Of a stretch of DNA of 64,000 nt, positions 53,874 through 62,087 are shown one piece after another. Both the position numbers and the translations under genes were made by a program. Below the pieces are notes generated by a model. It did no database searches, was not told where the DNA came from, and saw only the letters and a list, made by a program, of their open reading frames with translations. Each line of letters starts with the position of its first letter. Within the stretch, counting starts at the first letter, position 1. Origin of the DNA: Chryseobacterium gleum (GTDB lineage Bacteria; Bacteroidota; Bacteroidia; Flavobacteriales; Weeksellaceae); assembly GCF_900636535.1 (NCBI RefSeq), contig NZ_LR134289.1, forward strand, positions 2,294,001 through 2,358,000, given 5' to 3'.

Positions 53874-54554
53874 ATGAGAGTTTTTGCTTTATTATTCTTT
53901 TGTTTATTTCTAGTTTCTTGTAATAAGGGAAAAAAAATTCAAAGTAAAAGAGGTGGAATTGATATAGTCACGAATATTTATTACAGTGCTTCAAAAGGTC
54001 TTGAAGAGCACCAACAGATCATTTTGTCCAAAATGAACTACCAGGATAAGGACTTAATAGAATTAGTCCCCAATATTCAAATTCCAGAAATAATTGACAG
54101 TGTATATTATATCCGTGATTCATTATATTTCAGCATTGGAAATACTTTACAGTCAAAATCTTTGATTTTTAAAGATCAAAAATTTGAAAATGGTAGAAAT
54201 GTCAAAAATAAAAGGTACGGAGCAATGTGGATTGACTTACCTATATCCAACTATCAGCAACGGAAAAATCTAAATGACACTGTACTTTATGGAAAAAAAC
54301 ACTTTAAAAGATTCCAAATTATAAGTAGAGAGACCTACAGTATTTTCTATCTAAATAAAACCGATACTATTCTACCCTATTCTCTTAATCCGCTTGCTGA
54401 CAAGGACTATGGAGGACGGCTTGAAAGAATTGACAGCTATGATAAAAAAAGAGATTTATTCACAACAATCGTATTGCTGCCTAGGAAACGATGGGATAAA
54501 GAAGCTGCGGATATTTTTGAATATAATCATCAAACAAATATTGATTCCAAATAA
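53874..54554 (+). CDS. Lipoprotein of the conjugative element
   Basis: 226 residues, lipoprotein signal with lipobox FLVSC (Cys16). The mature part is polar with DSVYYIRDSLYFSIGN and a Tyr/Asp/Lys-rich C-terminus. No family recognised. Lipoproteins in this position can act in entry exclusion or pilus docking; that is a guess. Followed by a strong terminator. Confidence 0.65.
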   Translation: MRVFALLFFCLFLVSCNKGKKIQSKRGGIDIVTNIYYSASKGLEEHQQIILSKMNYQDKDLIELVPNIQIPEIIDSVYYIRDSLYFSIGNTLQSKSLIFKDQKFENGRNVKNKRYGAMWIDLPISNYQQRKNLNDTVLYGKKHFKRFQIISRETYSIFYLNKTDTILPYSLNPLADKDYGGRLERIDSYDKKRDLFTTIVLLPRKRWDKEAADIFEYNHQTNIDSK

Positions 54555-54587
54555 AAAATCCCAAGCCAAATTGGCTTGGGATTTTTT
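54553..54587. terminator. Strong terminator after the lipoprotein gene
   Basis: CCCAAGCC and GGCTTGGG with a short AAATT loop, flanked by A6 and T6, so usable from both sides. It marks the end of the plus-strand element operon. Confidence 0.85.
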
Positions 54588-54941
54588 ATTTGATTGAAGT
54601 ACGTTTTTTTGAAAGTTTAATCAACACTTGATCTGAATCTTTAATTTCAATTAATTGCTCTTCTATAAATAAAAACACATTTTTATCCAAAATAAAAATA
54701 TCAAAAACAGTGTATCGCTGTTTTGAAAAAAATTTCCCCGTCAAAATAATGCAATTATTATACTTGACTGGAGGAGAAAGCTTAAGAGTAACTTTAGATT
54801 TGTTTGTCTTAGCGTAGAAGACAATAAATTTTCTTTTTTCGCTGTACTCAAGAACAAAATAATGTTTGTTATTTAGAACTTTTAGTGAAGTTAAGTAAAA
54901 TAGGTTTTGAGCATCAATTTCGATCTCTTTTTTTTGATCAT
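54586..54941 (-). pseudogene. Small minus-strand gene broken in an A8 run
   Basis: An open frame of about 115 codons lacks a start codon, but an ATG at 54941-54939 is in the adjacent frame, separated only by an A8 run (T8 on the plus strand, 54928-54935). With A9 it reads MIKKKEIEIDAQNLFYLTSLK and continues without a stop to SKKRTSIK, 118 residues. The composition is coding-like (beta-rich with many Lys, Phe, Val). No family recognised. The stop overlaps the terminator at 54553-54587. Confidence 0.6.
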
Positions 54942-55028
54942 GACTATAAATTACGTTATTAAATATTTAAAAAATCAAATAATTTAGTGATAAATATTGC
55001 TTCGACAATACAAAGAAAAAGTTTTAAA

Positions 55029-55055
55029 CAAAAAAATCCCCAAGAAGATGGGGAT
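55029..55055 (-). terminator. Terminator downstream of the nuclease-like gene
   Basis: On the minus strand ATCCCCA pairs with TGGGGAT (6-base loop), then T7. It would end transcripts from the gene at 55209. Confidence 0.65.
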
Positions 55056-55069
55056 AAAAACTAATAACC

Positions 55070-55201
55070 ATGAAAACTCAAATTAAACTTGAGAATCGCG
55101 GCAAAGGTATAAAATATCAGATGATACTTTGTCTCAGGACAATACAATGGCTCTATCCAATCAATTCTAATTATCAATGGAAGCTCCCACTAAATATTTA
55201 A
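55070..55201 (+). CDS. Possible small basic protein
   Basis: 43 codons starting MKTQIKLENRGKGIKYQ in an A-rich start context (AACTAATAACC). The start resembles typical flavobacterial translation sites, yet the C-terminal part is poor coding sequence. It may be a truncated gene start left by insertion. The rest of the gap 54942-55208 shows only the terminator. Confidence 0.25.
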   Translation: MKTQIKLENRGKGIKYQMILCLRTIQWLYPINSNYQWKLPLNI

Positions 55202-55208
55202 AAGCTCA

Positions 55209-56612
55209 CTAATTATATTGATTACCTTCTAAATTTTCTATATCATCTTCCCAGTGAGGTCTATTAAAGCCACTTACTGAATCAGCCAAAAGCAAATCAT
55301 TTTTTAGAACAGGATAATGGCTTTGTTTATAAAAACAGGTAGTTTCAGCCCAATCAAAATTATTACTGGAAGCAAGCAGCTGAATACTATTACAATGTAT
55401 CGCTCGGATATCTTTTTCTTTATAATCAAATCCCTGTATTATTTCCTCCGACTTCAAAAATCTTTTTCTTTCTACATATGGTCCGTCCAAATTTTCATAG
55501 CCGATATGAATAATTCCTGGACCATCAAGTGGTATTTGATCTACTGCTTTTACAAGAAGTCGTTTTACGTCCTTTGCTTTCATATTTATAGAATGTTCGG
55601 AGACACTTGTCCATTTAAGAATACTTATACTTCCTACTTTGTCAATGTAAAGATTTAGAATATCAAAATTTTTATCCTTACCCAATTTATATAGTTCATC
55701 GTGGTTAAATACGGTCACATAATTACCCCCACTTTCATATTTTCCAATGCAAACCTCAATTAATTCCGGTGAATTGTTTCTAATATCTCTTTCTTTTAAT
55801 TCTCTATTTATAGAAGCCAAGTTCAACGGTCTAAATGAAATTTCAATTTCAGAAGTTTGAATTTGTGCTCTTTTATCTCCACTATGAATTTTAAGATATT
55901 CATTAAAACAATCAACTAAAATATTTTCGCCTGTCTCTGAAACTGGAACCTTAAAAATAATATCAATGGAATACGACAATTTATATTCTTGCAAAATGGC
56001 AGTCAATCGTAAAGATCTGTTTTGCCATTCTGACCTTTCGCTTTCAGAATAATCCGGAACTTTCTGCATTCTTTTACATTCAACCCAATATTGTTGTCCA
56101 TCTTTTCTAATCTGCAAGTCCGGAGATTTATAATAAGTGCTTTCAGGTATAAAGGATACTTTCCATCCATTTTTACAATATAAATTTGCAACTGCCAGTT
56201 CAAAAAAAATGGTATCAGGGTGATTCTTTTTTTCGTTCAATAATTCCTCAATCTTTTTCTCTATCCCATCAATCTCAAGAAGTGTTGAAAGATTCTTCCC
56301 TATCATCGAAAAAAACGGAAATATACGAGCGGATTGTAGAGCGTCACCAGATAAAGGTCTTTCAAAGATACTTTCTACCAGATACATATACCATGCAATC
56401 CAGTCATCATAAAAAGCAATTGGCATGACGAGTTTGCCATCTTTACTTTCCGCTTTTTTAAATCCATACTGAATAGCTTCAACCTCACGAAAATATGATA
56501 CAACTTTGTCTCGTCTTTTCAACCATCTTTCATCTCCCATTCTCGACACAAAAAAATTCAATGCTTTTTTTGCATCTATCGCCCAAGGTTCTTTTATGTA
56601 AATATTCACCAT
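55209..56612 (-). CDS. PD-(D/E)xK nuclease-like protein
   Basis: 467 residues. Residues 135-182 carry a nuclease-fold pattern: FFELAVANLYCKNGWKV (Glu138), KSPDLQIRKDG (Asp165) and YWVECKRMQ (Glu178-x-Lys180). The signature ELAVAN-x-YC is shared with the 8427-9452 protein. The rest has no motif I know. It is the first cargo gene after the transfer block, on the opposite strand, with its own terminator. A defence function (restriction-like) is a reasonable inference but not shown. Confidence 0.6.
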   Translation of the reverse strand: MVNIYIKEPWAIDAKKALNFFVSRMGDERWLKRRDKVVSYFREVEAIQYGFKKAESKDGKLVMPIAFYDDWIAWYMYLVESIFERPLSGDALQSARIFPFFSMIGKNLSTLLEIDGIEKKIEELLNEKKNHPDTIFFELAVANLYCKNGWKVSFIPESTYYKSPDLQIRKDGQQYWVECKRMQKVPDYSESERSEWQNRSLRLTAILQEYKLSYSIDIIFKVPVSETGENILVDCFNEYLKIHSGDKRAQIQTSEIEISFRPLNLASINRELKERDIRNNSPELIEVCIGKYESGGNYVTVFNHDELYKLGKDKNFDILNLYIDKVGSISILKWTSVSEHSINMKAKDVKRLLVKAVDQIPLDGPGIIHIGYENLDGPYVERKRFLKSEEIIQGFDYKEKDIRAIHCNSIQLLASSNNFDWAETTCFYKQSHYPVLKNDLLLADSVSGFNRPHWEDDIENLEGNQYN

Positions 56613-56787
56613 TTTAAGTAATTACTATTTTATATCTAATATACTTTAAATTTGAAAATGATTGAGATCATTCTGAATGAGCATTTAAAATATGATTAAT
56701 TGAGTATTTTAAGTTAAAATTTCAACGAGTTCCGAGTTAGTAATAATCCTTTTGAAAAAAGGCAAGATACTCTTTTGTAGGCTCATT

Positions 56788-56868
56788 TTATATAAATGGA
56801 CGTCCAAAAGGACATCTTGCACCACAAAAAAAACAAATTATTTTTACAATATCATCTTCAAAAGCCAT
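56788..56868 (-). CDS. Very small Cys-containing frame, perhaps a gene remnant
   Basis: 26 codons beginning MAFEDDIVKII and then CFFCGARCPFGRPFI, with a C-x2-C-x3-C spacing. After the stop the same frame continues for 16 sense codons (NEPTKEYLAFFQKDYY), so this may be a nonsense-mutated or decayed gene. The gap 56613-57045 otherwise holds only the AT-rich repeats listed next. Confidence 0.25.
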   Translation of the reverse strand: MAFEDDIVKIICFFCGARCPFGRPFI

Positions 56869-56921
56869 TTTTTAAAAGTTGAAATCAACATTTGCAATAA
56901 TGTGTAAACCTACAATTGAAC

Positions 56922-57018
56922 AATTATATAAATATATATTGACAGTATTATTGAATTATATAAACATATAATTCAACAATTCAATAAATACATACTACCG
57001 TATTTATACAATTATATA
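56922..57018. repeat. AT-rich repeat cluster with 11-bp hairpin
   Basis: AATTATATA occurs three times in direct orientation (56922, 56954, 57010). A perfect 11-bp stem TTGAATTATAT/ATATAATTCAA with AAAC loop is at 56951-56976. The rest is more than 80 percent A+T. It lies downstream of the 57046 gene's stop. It could be an iteron-like replication or transfer site, or a binding array. Confidence 0.4.
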
Positions 57019-57045
57019 TTTAAATTGATGTAGAAATATAGAATG

Positions 57046-57492
57046 TTATAATTCAACAGAAAAAAATTCCAAAGGAGTTTTGCTGACAAAAGAAACAAGA
57101 AATTCAAAAAAAGCGGAAATAGAATAGCTTGAAGAATCAGATTTTTCATTGATGTAATAAGTGTGCATCAATTCATAATAAAGATCAGAATATTTTAGTG
57201 GAAGTAGAAAATTGATACTTTCCAATATTCTTTCTTCTTTTGTATTTTCAATCTTAGTTCCTCTCTTTTTATAAAAAACAAGATACTGCTCATTAGGAGC
57301 GGTAACCTTATGATATTTTTGCTGAAAACTCTTTTGAACATTCAGTAATGTGACACATAAATAATGTCTATAGGAAAATAGGGATAACAGGTCGTTATCC
57401 TTGTAATAAGTAAAACTGCAAATCTTAAAATTGTCCACTAAAGACTTATCGGTTTTTACCAATAAGTTTTTGGTTGCTTTTTTTGCGCACAT
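57046..57492 (-). CDS. Hypothetical protein
   Basis: 148 residues, basic N-terminus (MCAKKATKNLLVKTDKS) then mixed alpha/beta with many Tyr, Phe and Ser. A -7 box (minus TACATTTG at 57551-57544) lies 52 bases upstream. No family recognised. It follows the 57602-58078 gene in the same direction at a 110-base distance. Possibly a regulator of the mobile element, on position only. Confidence 0.5.
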   Translation of the reverse strand: MCAKKATKNLLVKTDKSLVDNFKICSFTYYKDNDLLSLFSYRHYLCVTLLNVQKSFQQKYHKVTAPNEQYLVFYKKRGTKIENTKEERILESINFLLPLKYSDLYYELMHTYYINEKSDSSSYSISAFFEFLVSFVSKTPLEFFSVEL

Positions 57493-57601
57493 AGAATGCT
57501 TATTTATTAGCCAACTTGCCGATTCAACGACAACAAATTATTACAAATGTAAAACTAAAACCGAAAAATATAAATCATATTTTTACGGCTTTACAAATTA
57601 T

Positions 57602-58078
57602 TTAAAGCACAATAGACAATTTTATTTTGTCTTTTTTAAGTTTCTGAACCATTTCAACAGCTTTCTGTCGTTGGAAAACATAATATGCCAACTCTTTTGA
57701 AGGGCTGAAAAGGGGTAATTTTCCATTATAAATTCTTATAAACTTGGAATAATACAATCCTTCGTCAGAGGTAAAAATATATATTTTCCTGTGAGAAGCA
57801 TAATTAATCCAGTCCGCTAATTTATCTTTCAAAATAGCCGGGTCATTTTTAAGTTTAATGGTAAATGATTCATTTCCTTCAAAAGAATCATCTTTAAAAA
57901 TAAGATTAAAATTACTGACATAGCAGCTTAAAACAATATTGTTTTCAGTTACCATTAAGGGATTATTGATATCTCCCAGTAAATCAATGGTAACATCATT
58001 TGCTTTAAAGAACTGTTTTATTAGAAAATTCCTTCTTGCAATGTCCGTAAATAAATTGTGATTTGTACTCTCTTCCAT
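57602..58078 (-). CDS. Hypothetical protein with tightly placed promoter
   Basis: 158 residues from the ATG at 58078. The frame reaches back to a TTG at 58102, but that codon lies inside the -7 box, so the ATG is the start. The protein is soluble, mixed alpha/beta, with an N-terminal helix (NHNLFTDIARRNFLIKQFF) and a C-terminal basic helix (FQRQKAVEMVQKLKKDKIK). No recognised domain. Two perfect direct repeats in its promoter suggest tight regulation. Confidence 0.5.
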   Translation of the reverse strand: MEESTNHNLFTDIARRNFLIKQFFKANDVTIDLLGDINNPLMVTENNIVLSCYVSNFNLIFKDDSFEGNESFTIKLKNDPAILKDKLADWINYASHRKIYIFTSDEGLYYSKFIRIYNGKLPLFSPSKELAYYVFQRQKAVEMVQKLKKDKIKLSIVL

Positions 58079-58099
58079 TTCATTGTTATCAGAATTAAA

Positions 58100-58151
58100 C
58101 AAATATACTATTTTTTACCTATTAAACCAATTTAAAATATTTTACCTATTA
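58100..58151 (-). promoter_or_regulatory. Promoter with two 12-bp direct repeats
   Basis: Minus-strand TTG (58130-58128) and TATATTTG (58107-58100) are 20 bp apart. TTTTACCTATTA occurs perfectly at 58113-58124 and 58140-58151 (27 bp apart, nearly three helical turns). One copy lies in the spacer and one upstream, as expected for a repressor or activator site. Confidence 0.5.
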
Positions 58152-58200
58152 TTTCAAAAATATTTTTATATTTACATATTCTTATTAATCAGAATTAATA

Positions 58201-58398
58201 ATGAAAAGAATAATAAAATTTGTGGTGTACGGAGCAATAGCGTTTTACATATTTCTGTTTGCGTTTATAGGTAATACCACTGACAATAATAATGCAAGAA
58301 AAATATCTCTAACTTTAGTTATTATCGTCGTTGGCTGGAATGTCTTGAAGAATCCTTTAAAAAGATTCTTTAGGAAAATATTTAATAATAATTCTTGA
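58201..58398 (+). CDS. Small two-helix membrane protein
   Basis: 65 residues: a basic start (MKRIIK), a transmembrane helix (about 7-25, FVVYGAIAFYIFLFAFIG), a short Asn/Asp loop, and a second helix (about 35-48, ISLTLVIIVVGWNVL), then a basic tail. Divergent from the 57602 gene and followed by a terminator. Function unknown. Confidence 0.5.
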   Translation: MKRIIKFVVYGAIAFYIFLFAFIGNTTDNNNARKISLTLVIIVVGWNVLKNPLKRFFRKIFNNNS

Positions 58399-58404
58399 CG
58401 ATAA

Positions 58405-58438
58405 TAGAAAAGGCTGCCCTATGGCAGCCTTATTATTT
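58405..58438. terminator. Terminator downstream of the small membrane gene
   Basis: AAGGCTGCC/GGCAGCCTT, 4-base loop, then ATTATTTT. It probably also ended the ardC-like gene before the IS element separated them. Confidence 0.7.
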
Positions 58439-58487
58439 TATCAAAGTGTCCCGTCCTGAAATAAGTTGACAATTAATCGACTTATTT

Positions 58488-58877
58488 ATGAAAGATCAAG
58501 TATTAAAAAGAGAAAAGCGCACACAAAGAGACTACAGTATAGCCTTTAAATTAAGAATAGTTTCTCAAGTAGAAAACGGCGATTACACTTACAAGCAGGC
58601 TCAAAAAGAGTATGGTATCCAGGGAAGAAGTACTGTTTTGGTTTGGTTGCGAAGATATGGTAACTTAGAGTGGAGTAAACCTAAACTTCATACTATGCCT
58701 AATTCCAAAGAAACACCAGCTCAAAAAATTAAACGTTTAGAAAAAGAACTAGCTGATGAAAAGCTAAAAACCAAGGTTCTTAATACGATGATTGATATCT
58801 CAGATAAACAATATGGGACTCAAATCAGAAAAAAGTTTTCCTCCCAACAATCTTCCAACTCCACAGACAAGGAATAA
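58488..58877 (+). CDS. IS3 transposase OrfA
   Basis: 129 residues. HTH for end binding in residues 12-60 (YSIAFKLRIVSQVENGDYTY, QAQKEYGIQGRSTVLVWLRR), then a leucine-zipper-like helix (IKRLEKELADEKLKTKVLNTMI) for oligomerisation. Near the end, the heptamer A-AAA-AAG at 58829-58835 is in the right frame for -1 frameshifting into OrfB. OrfA alone acts as a regulator in this family. Confidence 0.88.
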   Translation: MKDQVLKREKRTQRDYSIAFKLRIVSQVENGDYTYKQAQKEYGIQGRSTVLVWLRRYGNLEWSKPKLHTMPNSKETPAQKIKRLEKELADEKLKTKVLNTMIDISDKQYGTQIRKKFSSQQSSNSTDKE

Positions 58878-59725
58878 GTATATCAAGACTGTGTAGATTG
58901 TTTGGGATAAGCCGTCAGGCTATTTATCAAGCTAAGCAAAGGATTTTAATCCGGGAAAACCAATTACTGAAGGTAAAATTTCTGGTTCAGGAAATACGAA
59001 TGAAGTTACCTAAATTAGGAACAAGAAAACTTTATCATCTTCTTAAAGAACAGCTCATACAGGAAGATGTCAAATTGGGAAGAGATGCTTTATTTGCCTA
59101 CTTAAAAAGAGAGAATATGCTAATCCGTAGACAAAAGAAATATATTAAAACAACATTTTCAAAGCATTGGCTTAGAAAGCATCCCAATCTGTTGAAGGAT
59201 TTGAGAGTAGAAAAAGCGGAACAGGTGTTTGTAAGCGATATAACTTATCTTAAAACCAAAGAATCTACATGTTATTTATCTTTGGTAACAGATGCCTATA
59301 GTAGAAAGATCATGGGATATTCATTAAGTTCAAATATGAACACTGAAAATGTTGCGAAAGCTTTAAAAATGGCAATAAAAAATAGAGGTTCAAGTGGCCC
59401 ATTAATTCATCATTCAGATAGAGGTTTGCAATATTGCTCTGGTTATTACCAGAAAATACTTAATAAGAATGAAATCAAACCGTCAATGACTGATGGTTAT
59501 GATTGCTATCAAAATGCACTGGCAGAAAGGGTGAATGGAATATTGAAACAAGAATTCCTTTTTTATAAAACAAAGAATATGCAAGATCTAAACTCATTAG
59601 TAAAAGAAAGTATTTATCTTTATAATACTAAAAGACCACATCTAAGCCTTAATATGCAAACTCCAGATAAAGTGCATAAAAAATCCGAAGAAATAAAATA
59701 TCTCTCCGGATTAAATATTGTTTAA
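58835..59725 (+). CDS. IS3 transposase OrfB (DDE), made by -1 frameshift
   Basis: Read from the slippery site the frame gives FLPTIFQLHRQGISISRL and GISRQAIYQ, then the HTH-21-like part and the rve integrase core. The DDE triad is in FVSDITYLK (first Asp), HHSDRGLQY (second Asp) and NALAERVNGILKQEF (Glu). A TTG at 58898 is the only internal start, so most product is the OrfAB fusion. Complete up to the family's end (RPHLSLNMQTP). Confidence 0.88.
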   Translation, partial: VFLPTIFQLHRQGISISRLCRLFGISRQAIYQAKQRILIRENQLLKVKFLVQEIRMKLPKLGTRKLYHLLKEQLIQEDVKLGRDALFAYLKRENMLIRRQKKYIKTTFSKHWLRKHPNLLKDLRVEKAEQVFVSDITYLKTKESTCYLSLVTDAYSRKIMGYSLSSNMNTENVAKALKMAIKNRGSSGPLIHHSDRGLQYCSGYYQKILNKNEIKPSMTDGYDCYQNALAERVNGILKQEFLFYKTKNMQDLNSLVKESIYLYNTKRPHLSLNMQTPDKVHKKSEEIKYLSGLNIV

Positions 59726-59751
59726 TTTATGTCAACCTATTTTAGGACGAC

Positions 59752-60708
59752 TCAAAGTTGTTCAAGAAATTTCTTTGCTTTTTTAGATGATGCAAATGCT
59801 TTCTTGATATTTTCCTCACGCTTAGATGTATTTTTGACAGACCAGCTTTTAAGATATCTTACGGAATTGATAAACTCCTTAGTAATTCCAAATTGGAGGC
59901 AGATTAGCATACTACCCATTTCTGCAATAAGTTCTTCAAAAGAGTAACTTGTTAAATCTGAATGACCTTTTAATTCTCTTTTTAATCTGCTTTCGTGACC
60001 AGTCCAGTGAATGATCTCGTGAAATAATGTAGAATAATATTTATCTTCAGATATAAAATATTTCTTTTCTGGAATTGAAATTATATCTGTTAAAGGCGTA
60101 TAATAAGCTGTACTAGAAAGAGTTTGCCTAACTGTTAGATTACCGTTAGTAATAATTGAATTGATAAATTCTTCACTATTACATTGTTCCTGAAAATCCA
60201 GTACTAGATTTTCCTCTTCAATGACAGTATCAATATTTAGATCGGCTATATTTTCAATCAGTTCAGCATTAAAAACGGTATAATTCTTTAAACAGCTGAT
60301 CTTATTAATATTTTCTCTTTCATTCACCGACATTTCTAATACTTGTTCTCTGCTATAGATTTTACCCGTCTCTCTATGTTTGTAGATGAAGCTAAAAAAT
60401 TCAATGATTGTACCTTTTGCTCCTTTTTTTAGTCTGCCACCGGCTTTCGAAATAGAGTTGAATGTCGCATAATCGGCGGTTTGGAAATTATTGATTAAAG
60501 CATCAATATAAAGAGCTACTGTGTTAAAGCCTTGATATTGCTTTTTTGTAAAAAGATTTTTCGGCATTTGAAATTGCACATCAGCATAATGTTCCCAGTC
60601 CTGCGGATTAACTTTATCAAGGTTTTCGAGTATTTTTAAAATGAATCTATCTTCATTTTTTTCTTGTGAAGAATCTTTTGAATTACTTTTTTTTGTGAAT
60701 GTTTTCAT
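59752..60708 (-). CDS. ArdC-like antirestriction protein with zincin-like peptidase
   Basis: 318 residues. N-terminal ArdC-type ssDNA-binding part (about 25-160, with YQGFNTVALYIDALI, FNSISKAGGRLKKGAKG). C-terminal zinc peptidase-like domain with STLFHEIIHWTGHESRLKR (HEIIH, the HExxH metal site) and SFEELIAEMGS. Such proteins protect incoming DNA from restriction, fitting a conjugative element. The last base triplet TGA now belongs to the right end of the IS3 element, yet the protein is unchanged. Confidence 0.82.
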   Translation of the reverse strand: MKTFTKKSNSKDSSQEKNEDRFILKILENLDKVNPQDWEHYADVQFQMPKNLFTKKQYQGFNTVALYIDALINNFQTADYATFNSISKAGGRLKKGAKGTIIEFFSFIYKHRETGKIYSREQVLEMSVNERENINKISCLKNYTVFNAELIENIADLNIDTVIEEENLVLDFQEQCNSEEFINSIITNGNLTVRQTLSSTAYYTPLTDIISIPEKKYFISEDKYYSTLFHEIIHWTGHESRLKRELKGHSDLTSYSFEELIAEMGSMLICLQFGITKEFINSVRYLKSWSVKNTSKREENIKKAFASSKKAKKFLEQL

Positions 60709-60756
60709 AATACTTTATTTAATATTCTGACTTTTCTATTGTTTTATGTGCATTCC

Positions 60757-60891
60757 AAAAGAAATCTGTCATTCAATAAAACCGGAATGAAAGAATGTAA
60801 TGAAGGCTTTGAAATCTTTTTGTTCGAAGAATTCAGGAGTGTCTGAAATTATAGCTATGCTGTAATTATAGAGACCCAAAAAGATTTTTTG
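60757..60891 (+). repeat. Degenerate copy of the 61930-62067 sequence
   Basis: About 135 bp similar to 61930-62067 in the same orientation: both have AAAACCG-CAATGAA, GGAGGCT/GAAGGCT-TGAAAT, and ACCCAAAAAGATTTTTT. The 62-kb copy is open in one frame, while this copy has stops and small indels, so it is a decayed duplicate. The minus-strand frame over it (60769-60975) is probably spurious. Confidence 0.5.
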
Positions 60892-60967
60892 ATTGGAGGA
60901 TGGATTTCTAATTTCGCATAAGAAAACCGAGAAAGTCAGAATATAAAGGATTAGAAAACAATTAAAA

Positions 60968-61393
60968 TTATTCAATCCTTATTGATAATAATCTTTGAAG
61001 ATGCTGTGATTTTTTCAAATCGACATATTTGATAAATTCAGGTGTCTTTTTGAACTTCTGAAGTGCTCTGATAAACTTGAAATCTGATTCAATTACACTT
61101 GAGACTTTTATACAGGCAGTTCCAATATCTCCAAAGCAGTTGCCTATTCCAAATAAGAGAGAATAGTAAGTTTCTGTAGTAAGCGGTCGGTCATAATGGG
61201 CTAGTATCTTTTTACCTTCTTCATCTTCATTTAAAAATCTAAGTTCTTCATTGAACATTGCCTGTGTAAAGAAAACACCATAGTCAACGCCATTGAAATT
61301 TTCATAGTTCAAATCAAAGTTTTCTTTCAGAAAGTTATTTACTTCCTCAGCTAATTGAGCTTCTTTTAAATATATAATTGAATAAGTTCCCAT
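60968..61393 (-). CDS. Hypothetical protein
   Basis: 141 residues, acidic, helical (EAQLAEEVNNFLKENFDLNYENF, YYSLLFGIGNCFGDIGTACIKV). No recognisable motif or membrane segment, although the middle is mildly hydrophobic. It lies downstream of the DUF6876 gene in the same direction. Accessory gene of the mobile region. Confidence 0.5.
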   Translation of the reverse strand: MGTYSIIYLKEAQLAEEVNNFLKENFDLNYENFNGVDYGVFFTQAMFNEELRFLNEDEEGKKILAHYDRPLTTETYYSLLFGIGNCFGDIGTACIKVSSVIESDFKFIRALQKFKKTPEFIKYVDLKKSQHLQRLLSIRIE

Positions 61394-61466
61394 AAAATTT
61401 ATAAGTATTCTTAAGTTTGGAATTTGATAAAACGATTACCTATACATCGTGAGGTTTTCATATTAT

Positions 61467-61826
61467 TTAGTGTTCGCTTGGAAGTAATAGTACATTACCC
61501 TCTTTCCAGATGGTAAATTCTTCAAAAAAGAAGTCAGAGAATGGAATAATGGCTGACATTAACTGATTTTCATTTCCGTCAGATGCAGAAAGACTAAACT
61601 GCTCATCCTTGATTCTTTTAATCGTCCATACTTGAAAATCTTCACTTTGAAATTTTTGAGAAGTCTGATAAGATGCTATACAGTCCAGAAACCAGTAGCA
61701 CTCTTCTTCATATGCCACATTTTTGACTCCGTCAGTCAATAATATTCCAAAGATGTAGGAATAGTACTGCTCAGTTCCTGTAAACTGATTGTAAAAATCA
61801 TTAGCTGAGATTTTGGGATTTTTCAT
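61467..61826 (-). CDS. DUF6876-family protein
   Basis: 119 residues from the ATG at 61826 (a TTG lies at 61835). The sequence has NQFTGTEQYYSYIFGILLTDGVKNVAYEEECYWFLDCIAS, FQVWTIKR and EGNVLLLPSEH, the order of conserved blocks I know for DUF6876. These proteins are common on plasmids and integrative elements of many bacteria, function unknown. It supports that the mobile region extends to here. Confidence 0.75.
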   Translation of the reverse strand: MKNPKISANDFYNQFTGTEQYYSYIFGILLTDGVKNVAYEEECYWFLDCIASYQTSQKFQSEDFQVWTIKRIKDEQFSLSASDGNENQLMSAIIPFSDFFFEEFTIWKEGNVLLLPSEH

Positions 61827-61856
61827 AATTGCCAATTTTTTGGGTTAATATTTAAA

Positions 61857-62087
61857 TTGTTGAGAGCAGTTGATATTTTAACAGCATTGTTTTATAATCT
61901 ACTTTCTCCCTGTTTTTCATTGCTTCTGACGAAAGAAATTCAGATTCAATACAAAACCGCAATGAAGTATGTAATGGAGGCTATGAAATATTTTTGTCCT
62001 TCGGATTTAGGAGTATCTGAAAAAAATGGCGCAGCATTTTATTTAGAAACCCAAAAAGATTTTTTTGTACAGAAACTGTATTTATAG
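61857..62087 (+). pseudogene. Gene fragment related to the 60.8-kb repeat
   Basis: The frame opens with a TTG and has no ATG before residue 36. Its C-terminal half (TAMKYVMEAMKYFCPSDLGVS, AFYLETQKDFFVQKLYL) looks coding and is the intact copy of the degenerate repeat at 60757-60891. The N-terminal part is poor. It is likely the tail of a truncated gene. The gap 61836-62186 holds nothing else except the next promoter. Confidence 0.35.

Larger units (their letters stand above)
58447..59754 (+). mobile_element. Intact IS3-family insertion sequence
   Basis: A 1308-bp element. Terminal inverted repeats begin TGTCCCGTCC on the left and TGAGTCGTCC on the right; inside, CGTCCTGAAATAAGTTGACA and CGTCCTAAAATAGGTTGACA match at 18 of 20 positions. 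A 3-bp target duplication AAG flanks it (58444-58446 and 59755-59757), as usual in IS3. It holds orfA and orfB with a -1 slippery site. It inserted exactly at the stop of the ardC-like gene and both copies keep a TGA there. All parts look functional. Confidence 0.85.

Noticed and set aside
54928..54935. Programmed frameshift in the small minus-strand gene
   Set aside because: The run lies four bases after the ATG, so a regulatory frameshift there is unlikely; treated as a broken or mis-sequenced gene.
60769..60975. 68-codon minus-strand frame with hydrophobic start
   Set aside because: It lies across the degenerate copy of the plus-strand repeat and has no recognisable start context; most likely spurious.
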